From: Streptomyces panaciradicis
GTDB taxonomy: Bacteria > Actinomycetota > Actinomycetes > Streptomycetales > Streptomycetaceae
Direction: 5' to 3'
Assembly (NCBI RefSeq): GCF_023516615.1
Contig: NZ_JAMGBF010000027.1
Span: 1 to 64,000, forward strand
DNA: 64,000 nucleotides
Position 1 is the first letter of the stretch. Each line of letters starts with the position of its first letter. Shown here one piece after another: positions 10,213 to 18,899 of this stretch. A program made the position numbers and the translations under genes. Below the pieces are notes generated by a model, which was given only the letters and a program-made list of their open reading frames with translations, searched no databases and was not told the origin of the DNA.

Positions 10213-11293
10213 GCACCAGCATCGTCACGTCGTCCACGACGGCGGGGCAGTGGCGCAGAAGGTCCGTCCAGACCCGCTCGGCCAGTACGGCGGGGTCGCT
10301 GTCGGCCAGCGCCGCGAGGCGGTCGGGCAGCGGGTAGAAGGCGCCGTCCCCGTCCCGTGCCTCGCTGACGCCGTCCGACGCCAGGAATAGACTGTGCCCG
10401 GGCTCCAGCCGCAGGGTGAGCCCGGCGGGCGGGCCCCCGCCGGGCAGGCCGAGCCCGAGCGGCAGGCAGGCCGTCAGCTCGACCTCGGTGGCCTCCCGGC
10501 CGCGCAGCAGCAGGGGCGCCGGATGCCCGCAGGAGACCAGCCGCACCGAGCGCGCGTCCGGTGAGAACTCCAGCAGGACGGCGGTCGCGAACAGTTCGGG
10601 GTACCGCGACGACGCGGAGTCCGTCACCAGCCTGCGGTCGAGCCGGGCGGCGACCGACTCCAGGTCCGGCTGGTCCAGGACCGCCTCCCGGAAGGCCCCC
10701 AGCAGGGAGGCCACCGTGGAGATCGCGGACAGCCCGTGCCCCTGCACGTCGCCGAGCACGGCCCGTACGCCGTAGGGCCCCTCGCGCACGTCGAAGAAGT
10801 CGCCGCCGACCAGGGTGCCCCGCTGCGCGGCCCGGTACAGGCCTGCGCAGCGCACCGCGCCGACGCGCTCCGGCAGCGGCGGCACGACCGCGCGCTGCGC
10901 CGCCTCGGCGACCGTGCTCTCCAGGTCCAGCTGGGCGTCGCGGTGACTGCGCACGTAGGACACGAACACGCTCAGCACCGCGACGAAGACGATGGTCAGC
11001 AGGTCGGTGTTGCCGGGGCTGTCCAGGTGGAAGGCCGGCACGTTGAGCACGGCGACCACGGCGACACCGAGGAGCGCGGTCGCCCAGGGGCCGTACGAGA
11101 GAACGGCCAGCGGCGGGATCGCGCCCAGCAGGAAGCCGATGTCGAGCGGGTCGGGGCTGATCAGCGTCGCCGTGCACACGCCCGCGATCAGGACGACCGG
11201 CAGAGCCCTCACCCACCACGGCGGCGGCGCCCCCCGCAGCCAGCCGCGCCGGCCTCGGTCCCGGCGCGCCGGCTCGACGGTCACCCTGTTCAC
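10184..11293 (-). CDS. Membrane-anchored SpoIIE/PP2C-family serine phosphatase
   Basis: This is a 369-residue protein. Residues ~30-115 contain four or so membrane helices. The rest is a PP2C (SpoIIE/RsbU-like) phosphatase with metal-binding motifs VGGDFFDV and [11 protein letters not shown] and a C-terminal DDVTMLVL. Such enzymes dephosphorylate anti-anti-sigma factors and so release stress or developmental sigma factors. No sensory PAS/GAF domain is present, so the membrane region may sense the signal. The stop end overlaps the convergent MMPL gene by 29 bp. Confidence 0.88.
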   Translation of the reverse strand: MNRVTVEPARRDRGRRGWLRGAPPPWWVRALPVVLIAGVCTATLISPDPLDIGFLLGAIPPLAVLSYGPWATALLGVAVVAVLNVPAFHLDSPGNTDLLTIVFVAVLSVFVSYVRSHRDAQLDLESTVAEAAQRAVVPPLPERVGAVRCAGLYRAAQRGTLVGGDFFDVREGPYGVRAVLGDVQGHGLSAISTVASLLGAFREAVLDQPDLESVAARLDRRLVTDSASSRYPELFATAVLLEFSPDARSVRLVSCGHPAPLLLRGREATEVELTACLPLGLGLPGGGPPAGLTLRLEPGHSLFLASDGVSEARDGDGAFYPLPDRLAALADSDPAVLAERVWTDLLRHCPAVVDDVTMLVLTPASPVGR

Positions 11294-11366
11294 ACCACCA
11301 CGCTCCTACGGCGGGCCGGTGCGCGCATGCCGGAGGAGCGGGGCAGGGGTCGGGCCGCCGCGCCCC

Positions 11367-12260
11367 TCAGCCGGTGCGGCCCTCCAGCAGGGCCTCGGCC
11401 TCGGCCAGGATCTCCGTGACCCGCAGCCCGAACGCCGCGTCGCAGGCGTGCGGCCGCCCGGTGCCGACGGCCGTCAGCAGGGCGTCGGCGGCGTGGGCCA
11501 GAGCGGTGACGGCGTCCTCGTCACTGGTGGGCAGTACGGCCACGCCCGGCTCGCCGCGCAGTTCGACGGCGGCTCCCGCCGCCGCGGGCGGCGCCGAGAG
11601 GCTGAGCGTGAGGGTGCTGGACGCGCCGCCGGCGTGGGCGAGGACCAGGTGGACGGTGTCGCCGGGGCCGGGTGCCGCGGCCGTCACCGCGCGGGCGTCG
11701 CCGAGGACCGGCAGCAGCACGGACAGCGCGTGCGGGCCCACGTCCCACAGCGCGCCCTTCTCCCGCCGCCACGGCGAGTCGGCGAACGGGCTGCCGCTGT
11801 CGTGGCCGAACAGCGCCCCCAGCCACTGCGCGCGCCCGGTGAACCAGCCCCGCGCACCGGCCTGTTCGGCGATCCACGCCGCGGGCTCCGTCTGGAAACG
11901 GGTGGTGAAGAAGACCACCGACGCCACTCCCGACTCCCGCACGGCGTCCACCACGGCCCGCCCCTGCTCCACCGTCGTCGCGAGCGGTTTGTCCAGCAGC
12001 AGATGACGCCCCGCCCGCGCCGCGCGCACCGCGAGTTCCGCCTGGACGGCCGGCGGCAGCGCCACGGCCACGGCGTCCACCTCGGCGAACAGCGCGTCGA
12101 CGTCGTCGTAGGCACGCGTGCCGAACCGGTCGGCGAGTTCCTTCGCGGCCGACGGACGGCGCCCCCACACCCCGGCGAAGTCCACGCCGGGATGCGCGCC
12201 GAGGGCGGGCGCGTGTGCCATGGCCGCCCAGGGGCCGGTACCGAGCAGTCCGATGCGCAT
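11367..12260 (-). CDS. Gfo/Idh/MocA family oxidoreductase
   Basis: This 297-residue soluble dehydrogenase starts with a Rossmann NAD(P)-binding fold (RIGLLGTGPWA). It carries the family DKPL motif (usually EKP) near residue 94 and has the mixed alpha/beta C-terminal domain (WRREKGALWDVGPHALSVLLPVLG). These enzymes oxidise or reduce sugars, inositols or similar polyols; the substrate is unknown. It is divergent from the aldo/keto reductase operon across a 219-bp region containing inverted repeats, so the two units may share a regulator. Confidence 0.85.
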   Translation of the reverse strand: MRIGLLGTGPWAAMAHAPALGAHPGVDFAGVWGRRPSAAKELADRFGTRAYDDVDALFAEVDAVAVALPPAVQAELAVRAARAGRHLLLDKPLATTVEQGRAVVDAVRESGVASVVFFTTRFQTEPAAWIAEQAGARGWFTGRAQWLGALFGHDSGSPFADSPWRREKGALWDVGPHALSVLLPVLGDARAVTAAAPGPGDTVHLVLAHAGGASSTLTLSLSAPPAAAGAAVELRGEPGVAVLPTSDEDAVTALAHAADALLTAVGTGRPHACDAAFGLRVTEILAEAEALLEGRTG

Positions 12261-12359
12261 GCCGCCGCCTCTCCGCCGTGCCGCCCCTCGCGGCGGCCGT
12301 CCGGCAGTGAGCGTCGCACACCGGCCGGCGCCGCGCGCAACCGCGCCGGCGGACGCCCT

Positions 12360-12384
12360 GATTCAGCGCCCCGGCTGCTGAATC
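12360..12384. promoter_or_regulatory. Inverted repeat, candidate operator of AKR-ABC operon
   Basis: Perfect 8-bp arms GATTCAGC (12360-12367) and GCTGAATC (12377-12384) are separated by 9 bp. They lie in the divergent region between the Gfo/Idh/MocA gene and the aldo/keto reductase. The length and spacing suit a dimeric repressor. No regulator gene is adjacent in this window. Confidence 0.4.
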
Positions 12385-12400
12385 CGTTCTCGTTCCTCTA

Positions 12401-12431
12401 TTGGACCTCCGACCCGCGGGCGGTCCAGGCT
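12401..12431 (+). promoter_or_regulatory. Candidate MerR-type promoter with 19-bp spacer
   Basis: TTGGAC (12401-12406) and CAGGCT (12426-12431) are separated by 19 bp. The spacer is occupied by an imperfect dyad running from GGACC to GGTCC. An overlong spacer filled by a dyad is the hallmark of promoters activated by MerR-family regulators. The -10 match is weak, so this is tentative. The start codon of the aldo/keto reductase is ~50 bp downstream. Confidence 0.3.
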
Positions 12432-12479
12432 GGAGGAGTTCCGGTACCCCCACGCCCAGGCGAAAGAGGTCACGACCAC

Positions 12480-13337
12480 ATGCACACCCGCCGCATCGGG
12501 GACGTAGAAGTCAGCGCGATCGGGCTGGGCGCGATGCCCATGTCGATCGAGGGCCGGCCGGACGAGGCGCGCTCCCTCGCCACCCTCCACGCCGCCCTGG
12601 ACGCCGGTGTCACCCTGATCGACACCGCGGACGCCTACCACCGCGACGCCCACGAGGTCGGCCACAACGAGACCCTGATCGCCAAGGCCCTCGCCTCCCA
12701 CGACCGGGGCAAGGACGTCCTGGTCGCCACCAAGGGCGGTCATCTGCGGCCCGGCGACGGCAGTTGGACCCTCGACGGCAGCCCGCGGTACCTCAAGGAG
12801 GCCTGCGAGGCGTCCCTGCGCCGGCTGGGCGTCGAGGCCATCGGGCTCTACCAGTTCCACCGCCCCGACCCGAAGGTGCCCTACGCCGAGTCCGTCGGCG
12901 CGATCCGCGACCTGCTCGACGAGGGCAAGATCCGCATGGCGGGCATCTCCAACGCCGACCCCCAGCAGATCAGGCAGGCCCAGGAGATCCTCGGCGGGCG
13001 GCTGGTCTCCGTGCAGAACCAGTTCTCCCCGGCGTTCCGCTCCAGCGAGCCCGAGCTCGACCTGTGCGACGAGCTCGGCATCGCCTTCCTGCCCTGGAGC
13101 CCGCTCGGCGGCATCTCCCGGGCGAGTGAACTGGGCTCCGCCTACGCGCCGTTCGCCCGCGTCGCCGACGCGCACGGGGTGAGCCCGCAGCGCGTGTGCC
13201 TGGCGTGGATGCTCGCCAAGTCGCCGGTCGTCGTGCCCATCCCGGGTGCCAGCCGCCCGGAGACGATCCTCGACTCCCTCGCCGCCGCCGACCTGGAACT
13301 GAGCTCGGAGGAACTCGCCCAGCTGGACGCCGTCTGA
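12480..13337 (+). CDS. Aldo/keto reductase
   Basis: This 285-residue (beta/alpha)8 NADPH-dependent reductase shows the AKR residues in order. They are IDTADAYH (Asp and Tyr of the active site), ATKGG (Lys), YQFHRPD (His region) and the cofactor-binding PIPGASRPE near the C-terminus. It reduces aldehydes or ketones; the physiological substrate is unknown. ATG 12480 is preceded by AAAGAGG. It is followed after 29 nt by an ABC exporter gene with its own GGAGG, indicating an operon that could modify and then export a compound, which is inference. Confidence 0.9.
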   Translation: MHTRRIGDVEVSAIGLGAMPMSIEGRPDEARSLATLHAALDAGVTLIDTADAYHRDAHEVGHNETLIAKALASHDRGKDVLVATKGGHLRPGDGSWTLDGSPRYLKEACEASLRRLGVEAIGLYQFHRPDPKVPYAESVGAIRDLLDEGKIRMAGISNADPQQIRQAQEILGGRLVSVQNQFSPAFRSSEPELDLCDELGIAFLPWSPLGGISRASELGSAYAPFARVADAHGVSPQRVCLAWMLAKSPVVVPIPGASRPETILDSLAAADLELSSEELAQLDAV

Positions 13338-13366
13338 CACCCCGTCACCCCGGAGGACCCCCGCCG

Positions 13367-15136
13367 ATGGCGTCGTCGTCGGAAAGACCCCTCGACCACC
13401 GCTACCGCGACGAACACCCCGTCCGCACCCTCGGCTACCTCTTCCGCGCCGACCGCCGCCGCCTGTGGGCGGCGGTCGGCGTGTTCACCGTCAAACACAG
13501 CCCCGTCTGGCTGCTGCCCCTGATCACGGCGTCCATCATCGACACGGTCGTCCAGCACCAGCCGATCGAACACCTCCTGCTGAGCACCGGGATCATCCTG
13601 TTCATCCTGGTGATCAACTATCCGCTGCACGTCCTCTACGTCCGCCTCCTGTACGGCAGCGTCCGCCGCATGGGCACCGCGCTGCGCTCGGCGCTGTGCA
13701 CCCGCATGCAGCAGCTGTCCATCGGCTACCACTCCCGCGTCAGCGCCGGCGTCCTGCAGGCCAAGGTCGTCCGGGACGTGGAGACGGTCGAGCAGATGGT
13801 GCAGCAGACCGCCGAGACGGGACTCGGTGCCCTCACGGTCCTGACCGGCGGACTGGTCATCATCGCCGTGCGCACACCGGAGTTCGTCCCCGTCTTCGTG
13901 ATCGTCGTCCCGGCCGCCGCGCTCGTGGTGGCCCGGCTGCGGGCCCGCCTGCGCACGCACAACGAGCGCTTCCGGCACGAGGTCGAGACCCTCTCCTCGC
14001 GCGTCTCGGAGATGACCCGCCTCATCCCGGTCACCCGGGCCCACGGTCTGGAGGGCAAGGCGCTGCACCGCATGGACGGCACCCTGAGCAGGCTCCTGAC
14101 CTCCGGAATGCGCCTCGACCTCGTCAACGGCCGCTTCGGCTCGCTGGCCTGGGTCGTCCTCAACGTGGTCGGCGTGCTGGTCCTCGCGGGCGCCGCGCTG
14201 GTGTCGTACTACGACGTCTGGGGCGTCACCCCGGGCGACGTCGTGATGCTCAGCGCCTTCCTCACCACGCTCACCAACTCCACGACGACGCTGGCGGGCC
14301 TGGCCCCCGTCATCACCAAGGGCCTGGAGTCGGTGCGTTCGGTCGGCGAGGTGCTGCAGGCGCCCGAACTGGAGGACAACGAGGGCAGGGCGGAGGTGAC
14401 GTCGGTGCGCGGCGCCGTCGTCTTCGAGAACGTCGCGCACGCCTACGAGGACGGCGACCGGCCCGCCGTACGGGACTTCGGCCTGTCCGTCCGGCCGGGC
14501 GAGACCGTCGCCCTGGTCGGCGCGTCCGGGGCCGGCAAGTCCACCGTGCTCAACCTCGTCATCGGCTTCATCCGGCCGACCGCCGGCCGGCTGCTGCTCG
14601 ACGGCACCGACATCAACACCCTCGACCTGCGCACCTACCGGCGCTTCGTGTCGGTCGTACCGCAGGAGTCGATCCTCTTCGACGGCACGATCCGCGAGAA
14701 CGTCGCCTACGGCATGGACGACGCCGACGAGGAGAGCGTGCGGGCGGCGCTGCGCGACGCCAACGCGCTGGAGTTCGTCGACCGGCTGCCGCAGGGCCTC
14801 GACACCCTCGTCGGGGAACGCGGGGCCCGGCTGTCGGGCGGCCAGCGCCAGCGCCTCGCCATCGCCCGGGCCCTGATCCGCGATCCCCGGGTGCTGATCC
14901 TGGACGAGGCGACCTCGGCGCTCGACACCCGCTCGGAAGCCCTGGTCCAGCAGGCGCTGGTCCGGCTGCTGCGCGGCCGGACCACGTTCGTGGTGGCGCA
15001 CCGGCTGTCCACGGTGCGCGGCGCGGACCGGATCGTGGTGATGGGCGAGGGCCGCATCCTGGAGACCGGGACGCACGAGGAACTCCTGCGCCGGGGCGGG
15101 GCGTACACGCAGCTGCACGGCGGACAGGTGGCCTGA
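13367..15136 (+). CDS. ABC exporter, fused permease and ATPase
   Basis: This 589-residue half-transporter has an N-terminal six-helix exporter domain (~30-315) fused to an ATPase. Walker A is GASGAGKS, the Q-loop region is VVPQESILFDG, the signature is LSGGQRQR, Walker B is VLILDEATSAL and the H-loop is VAHRLS. It should act as a homodimer at the plasma membrane, exporting a lipid, peptide or drug. ATG 13367 has GGAGG 10 nt upstream; the longer frame back to 13196 overlaps the reductase and is not used. The gene is likely co-transcribed with the aldo/keto reductase. Confidence 0.9.
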   Translation: MASSSERPLDHRYRDEHPVRTLGYLFRADRRRLWAAVGVFTVKHSPVWLLPLITASIIDTVVQHQPIEHLLLSTGIILFILVINYPLHVLYVRLLYGSVRRMGTALRSALCTRMQQLSIGYHSRVSAGVLQAKVVRDVETVEQMVQQTAETGLGALTVLTGGLVIIAVRTPEFVPVFVIVVPAAALVVARLRARLRTHNERFRHEVETLSSRVSEMTRLIPVTRAHGLEGKALHRMDGTLSRLLTSGMRLDLVNGRFGSLAWVVLNVVGVLVLAGAALVSYYDVWGVTPGDVVMLSAFLTTLTNSTTTLAGLAPVITKGLESVRSVGEVLQAPELEDNEGRAEVTSVRGAVVFENVAHAYEDGDRPAVRDFGLSVRPGETVALVGASGAGKSTVLNLVIGFIRPTAGRLLLDGTDINTLDLRTYRRFVSVVPQESILFDGTIRENVAYGMDDADEESVRAALRDANALEFVDRLPQGLDTLVGERGARLSGGQRQRLAIARALIRDPRVLILDEATSALDTRSEALVQQALVRLLRGRTTFVVAHRLSTVRGADRIVVMGEGRILETGTHEELLRRGGAYTQLHGGQVA

Positions 15137-15137
15137 C

Positions 15138-15155
15138 ACGGGCGGCGCCGCCCGT
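15138..15155. terminator. Bidirectional hairpin between convergent genes
   Basis: A perfect 18-bp palindrome, ACGGGCGGC followed by GCCGCCCGT, begins 2 nt after the ABC exporter stop. It ends 1 nt before the stop of the opposing membrane protein. The position between convergent genes suits a shared terminator. Confidence 0.55.
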
Positions 15156-15156
15156 C

Positions 15157-15495
15157 TCAGGCGGCGCTGCTGCGCGGCACCCGGTGCGGGCAGACCGCGT
15201 CGTGGGCGGTGCCCAGGCTCGTCCACCAGCGTTCGCAGCACGCCGCCTCCAGCTTCTCGCGGACGATCTCGTCGGCGGCCGAGCGCGCGGGCCGGCGCCG
15301 CCCGGCAGCGGCCGTGCGCAGTTCGCCGATGAGCGTCTCCCGTACGACCGCGATCACCGGAACCAGGGTCGCGGCGGCGCACAGGAACACGGCCCACAGC
15401 GGACCGCCGCCGCGGTACTCGAGGGCCGTGGTGCAGGCGAGCCCGCCGCTGGTGGCGAGGTACAGAGCGCAGAGGAGGCGGCCGGATCCGTCCAT
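15157..15495 (-). CDS. Small membrane protein, hypothetical, 112 aa
   Basis: The N-terminal half has two hydrophobic segments (LLCALYLATSGGLACTTAL and LWAVFLCAAATLVPVIAVV). The rest is basic and contains four cysteines, including the CC in EAACCERWW and the C of HDAVCPHR, which could bind metal or form disulfides. I do not recognise the family. ATG 15495 is preferred because AAGGG is 8 nt upstream; the GTG at 15504 would sit directly on the ribosome binding site. It converges with the ABC exporter. Confidence 0.55.
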   Translation of the reverse strand: MDGSGRLLCALYLATSGGLACTTALEYRGGGPLWAVFLCAAATLVPVIAVVRETLIGELRTAAAGRRRPARSAADEIVREKLEAACCERWWTSLGTAHDAVCPHRVPRSSAA

Positions 15496-15665
15496 GATGG
15501 TCACCCTTCGTGCCGAGACCGTTGCTCTGCGTACAACGACCCAGAGGGGCTGGAGACTCGGATTGAGGGCGATATTGCGTCAATTGTGATGCGAGTGACG
15601 GTGGATGGGATTGAGACGGCTCTGCCCGGGAACACGAGGCGAAAACCGAGAGAAGGGGCGTTTTC

Positions 15666-15917
15666 GTGCTCAGTGCGGACCCGAAGGCCGTCAGATCGCT
15701 GCTCACCCGCTACGCGTCGCTGCGCATCGCGCAGGCCGAACGCAGCACACCGCGTACGACGAAGGAGCTGGCGGACGTCAGCCGCAGGCTGTGCGCCATG
15801 ACCGGGGCCACGGACGTGCGGGACGCGATCGAGCGCGCCGACTCCCTGCTGAGCGCGGCGCGCCGGATGGGGACGAAGACCGCCTGCGGCGACGACTGCG
15901 TGTCGCGGGCCGCCTGA
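15666..15917 (+). CDS. DUF5133 domain-containing small protein
   Basis: This 83-residue protein has the pattern LxxDPxxVRxLLxRYxxLRIxxAER followed by DVSRRLCAMTGATDVRDAIERAD. I recognise this as the Streptomyces DUF5133 family. It is predicted mostly helical, soluble and of unknown function; copies are often found next to regulatory or secondary-metabolism genes. The start is GTG with AAGGGG 5-6 nt upstream. Residues CGDDC near the end are a possible thiol pair. Confidence 0.75.
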   Translation: MLSADPKAVRSLLTRYASLRIAQAERSTPRTTKELADVSRRLCAMTGATDVRDAIERADSLLSAARRMGTKTACGDDCVSRAA

Positions 15918-15952
15918 CGGAGACCGGCCGTCTGACGGAGCCCGGCGCGGCC

Positions 15953-16921
15953 TCAGGGCCGTGCGCCCGCGAGGGCCGCGCGCCCGTGGAACGCGGCGCG
16001 GTACGCCTGCGGAGTGGTGCCGACCACCCGGCGGAACCGCTCGCGGAACGCCGTCGGTGAGCCGAACCCCGCCTGCTGCGCGATCCGTTCGATCGGGCGG
16101 TCGCTGTTCTCCAGCAGGTACTGGGCCCGCCGCACCCGGGCCCGCAGCAGCCATTGCAGCGGCGTCGTGCCCGTCTGCTCCCGGAAGCGCCGGCTGAAGG
16201 TGCGCTCGCTCATGCCGCAGCGCGCCGCCATCGCGCCCAGGGTGATCTCGCCCGCGAGGTGGTCCTCGATCCACTCCAGGACCGGTTCCAGGGTCGAGCC
16301 GCGCGGCACCGGGGGCTGCTCGTGGACGATGAACTGGGCCTGCCCGCCCTCCCTTTCGAGGGGCATCACACACATGCGGGCCGCGTCCGCGGCCACCGCC
16401 GAGCCGAGGTCCCGGCGGATCATGTGCAGGCACAGGTCCAGTGCCGCCGCGGCGCCGGCCGAGGTGAGGATCTGGCCGTTGTCGACATAGAGCACGTCCG
16501 GCTCGACCTTCACCTCGGGGTGGAGGCGCGCGAGCTCGGGGGCCGCCATCCAGTGCGTGGTGGCCCGCAGGCCGTCCAGCAGGCCCGCCTCCGCCAGCAC
16601 GAACGCGCCGGCGCACACCGACGCCACGCGGGTGCCCGCGGCGGCCGCCCGGCGCAGCGCCGCCAGCACCGGCTCGGGGGTCGGCCCGGCTCCCGGCGCC
16701 CGGCCCGGCACGATGATTGTGTCGGCGTCCGCCAGCGCCTCCAGCCCGCGGTCCACCCGCAGCACCAGACCGTCCCCGAGCACGTCCGGCGACTCGGCGC
16801 ACACCCGCACCCGGTAGGGGCGGCGGCCGTCCGGCAGCCGTGCCCAGTCGAAGACCTGCAGGGGGGCCGCCAGGTCGAACGGCACCACCTGGTCGAGTGC
16901 GAGGATCGCGACGGAGTGCAT
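15953..16921 (-). CDS. GlxA family transcriptional regulator (DJ-1/PfpI + AraC)
   Basis: In this 322-residue protein, residues ~1-170 form a DJ-1/PfpI-like class I amidotransferase fold with the nucleophile-elbow-like SVCAGAFVLAEAGLL. Residues ~215-315 form an AraC double helix-turn-helix (ITLGAMAARCGMSERTFSRRFREQTG and IERIAQQAGFGSPTAFRERFRR). This is the GlxA-type regulator architecture. The ATG at 16921 has AGGGTGG upstream. It is divergent from the small membrane protein at 17100 across a 178-bp region, so that gene is a possible target. Confidence 0.9.
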   Translation of the reverse strand: MHSVAILALDQVVPFDLAAPLQVFDWARLPDGRRPYRVRVCAESPDVLGDGLVLRVDRGLEALADADTIIVPGRAPGAGPTPEPVLAALRRAAAAGTRVASVCAGAFVLAEAGLLDGLRATTHWMAAPELARLHPEVKVEPDVLYVDNGQILTSAGAAAALDLCLHMIRRDLGSAVAADAARMCVMPLEREGGQAQFIVHEQPPVPRGSTLEPVLEWIEDHLAGEITLGAMAARCGMSERTFSRRFREQTGTTPLQWLLRARVRRAQYLLENSDRPIERIAQQAGFGSPTAFRERFRRVVGTTPQAYRAAFHGRAALAGARP

Positions 16922-17099
16922 GGAGGCCACCCTAGGCGGATTCACGCCACGGCCCTGACCTGGGCACCGATTGGAAACCACTGGCGACGGCTTTGGCGAG
17001 AACCCGTTGGAAGCTGTCGATTCAGCCTCTGTGGGGCGGACCTGAAGATCCTTAGCGTGAGCGCGGACCCGGCCCCCGCACTCCTTCGAAAGGCCCCCG

Positions 17100-17549
17100 A
17101 TGACCAAGCTGCTGCTCACCCTCCATGTCCTGGCCGCCATCGTGGCCGTGGGGCCGGTGGCCGTCGCCGCGAGCATGTTCCCGCCCGCGGCCCGCCGGGC
17201 CGACGGGGAGGCGGTGCACACGGTCCGGCTGCTGCACCGCATCTGCCGGGTCTACGCCGGCATCGCGGCCGCCGTGCCCGCCCTCGGGATCGCCACCGCG
17301 GCCGCGATGGGCGTCCTGGGCAGCGGATGGCTCATCGCGTCCCTCACCCTGACCGCCGTCGCGGCCGGCCTGCTGATCGCCTTCGTGCTGCCCCGCCAGG
17401 ACGAACTCCTCGCGGAACTGGACGCGGGGCGGCCCGTCGAGCGGCCGGTCACCGTGCGACTGGCCATGTTCACCGGGGTGTTCAACCTGCTGTGGGCAGC
17501 CGTGACCGTGCTGATGATCGTCCGCCCGGGCTCCACCACGGGAGCCTGA
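17100..17549 (+). CDS. DUF2269-like integral membrane protein
   Basis: This 149-residue protein has four hydrophobic segments: residues ~3-26, ~50-72, ~78-95 and ~118-140. Its layout, with an N-terminal LLLTLHVLAAIVAVGPVAVAASMF helix, resembles the DUF2269 / YqfA-type small membrane family. The function is unknown. It is preceded by CGAAAGG before ATG 17100 and diverges from the GlxA-type regulator, which may control it. Confidence 0.6.
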   Translation: MTKLLLTLHVLAAIVAVGPVAVAASMFPPAARRADGEAVHTVRLLHRICRVYAGIAAAVPALGIATAAAMGVLGSGWLIASLTLTAVAAGLLIAFVLPRQDELLAELDAGRPVERPVTVRLAMFTGVFNLLWAAVTVLMIVRPGSTTGA

Positions 17550-17633
17550 CCCCCGGCCCGGCCCGAGAGCCGTGGCCCGGGCGCTCCGGGGAATTCACAC
17601 CGCGGTCTGCCGAGACGCTTACACTCGACAACT

Positions 17634-17891
17634 GTGCCCATACCTATGGGCCGGCATACGAAAGGCGCGTCGAGGGTGTTTCAGGATTCCCCCATCTACG
17701 ACCGGCTCGTCGCCGAACGCGGCGACATCCCCCTTCAGACCCGCAGGGAGGCCGAGCGCGTCAGCCGCGAACTGGAGTACGCGATGCGACCGTTGTCGTC
17801 CTTCGGCGCGGGACTGACGCCCGAGCGGCCCGCCTCGCCGGGCGCGGGATGGCAGCGGACGGCGCTGCTGCCCGGCTCGCTGCCCCACTGA
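17634..17891 (+). CDS. Small conserved hypothetical protein, up to 85 aa
   Basis: The core VFQDSPIYDRLVAERGDIPLQTRREAER looks like a small actinomycete protein family I have seen without a function. It is soluble, with one amphipathic helix (RREAERVSRELEYAMRPL). The start is uncertain: GTG 17634, ATG 17646 and GTG 17676 are in frame, and none has an ideal ribosome binding site. It ends 7 bp before the stop of the convergent tgmB gene. A link to the graspetide locus is possible but unproven. Confidence 0.5.
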   Translation: MPIPMGRHTKGASRVFQDSPIYDRLVAERGDIPLQTRREAERVSRELEYAMRPLSSFGAGLTPERPASPGAGWQRTALLPGSLPH

Positions 17892-17898
17892 CCACCCG

Positions 17899-18882
17899 TC
17901 AACACACCGAGGCGTCCGCGTCGTCGACCCGGTCGCCGGATTCCGGACCGGGCCTGGCGAGCCACTCCGCGACGGCACGGGCGATCGGCTGGCCCGTCTC
18001 CACCTCGACGAAGCCGAACTGTCCCGACTGGTTGCACTCCAGGAACCACCACGTCCCGTCGGCGTCCTCGGCGAAGTCGAAGGCGCCATAGGCCAGTTGC
18101 GCCCGGTTCAGGTAGGAGCGGACGGCTTCCGCCACGCGCGGCGGCACCTCGGTGGCCCGCCACGGCACGTCCCCCGGCGCGAAGCGCACGTCCACCGCGT
18201 CCGGGTCGGCGCCCGCGGGCGTCTCCTTGCGGGCCGCCAGCATCCGCCCGCCCACCACGGTCAGCCGGATGTCCGCCCGTTTGGCGACGCGCCGCTGCAG
18301 CAGCGTGGGCCCGAAGGCGACGGCGGAGAAGTCCGTGTCCGGCGCCACCCTGCTGGTCGGCACCGCCCGGGGCGGATCCTGCGGGTGCGCCCCGGAGACC
18401 GGCTTGACCACCAGGTCCGGGAAGCGCTCCGCGAACTCCCGCGCGGCCTGCGGGAACGTCGTGATCAAAGTGGCCGGCACGGGCAGCCCGCAGTCCTGCG
18501 CCAGCCGCAGCTGCCACGGCTTGTGGCGGGCCTGCCGGGCCGCGTCCGGATGGTTCATCCAGCGGGCCCCGCTGCCGCGGAGCATGCCGTACAGCGCCTG
18601 TGAGGACTCCTCGGTCAGCCAGCCGGAGGACTGCGGAGCGCGCGCGGCCGGGGCGCCGGGCCTGCGCACCCAGATGGAGCGCAGGCCGGCGATGCTCACC
18701 AGCCGGCCCGCGGACTGCAGGTGTCCGCGGAAGGCCCCGTGCACATACTCGCCCGACAGCGCGACACCGCCCGGGAGGTCCGCCGGGTCCAGGCGGACCA
18801 CCGGGACCCCGGACGCGTTGAGGTGCACCACCACCATGTCGGCGGTCACATCCTCTTCACAGGTCAGGATCAGGACGGTCAT
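17899..18882 (-). CDS. tgmB: ATP-grasp ribosomal peptide maturase (graspetide synthetase)
   Basis: This 327-residue protein has an N-terminal pre-ATP-grasp domain (~1-100). The ATP-grasp catalytic core includes DLVVKPVSGAHP (ATP-binding Lys), FGPTLLQRRVAKRADIRLTVVGG, and the metal-binding end DADGTWWFLECNQSGQFGFVE. It resembles the SAV_5884-type maturase family that forms side-chain ester or amide links between Thr/Ser/Lys and Asp/Glu of a precursor peptide. Its start is 17 nt after the tgmA stop, a direct operon. The ribosome binding site is weak, suggesting lower expression than the precursor. No methyltransferase gene is adjacent. Confidence 0.88.
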   Translation of the reverse strand: MTVLILTCEEDVTADMVVVHLNASGVPVVRLDPADLPGGVALSGEYVHGAFRGHLQSAGRLVSIAGLRSIWVRRPGAPAARAPQSSGWLTEESSQALYGMLRGSGARWMNHPDAARQARHKPWQLRLAQDCGLPVPATLITTFPQAAREFAERFPDLVVKPVSGAHPQDPPRAVPTSRVAPDTDFSAVAFGPTLLQRRVAKRADIRLTVVGGRMLAARKETPAGADPDAVDVRFAPGDVPWRATEVPPRVAEAVRSYLNRAQLAYGAFDFAEDADGTWWFLECNQSGQFGFVEVETGQPIARAVAEWLARPGPESGDRVDDADASVC

Positions 18883-18899
18883 CGTGGGCGGTTCCGCGT

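Noticed and set aside
15496..15504. GTG 15504 as the start of the small membrane protein
   Set aside because: It abuts the ribosome binding site; ATG 15495 has the usual spacing.
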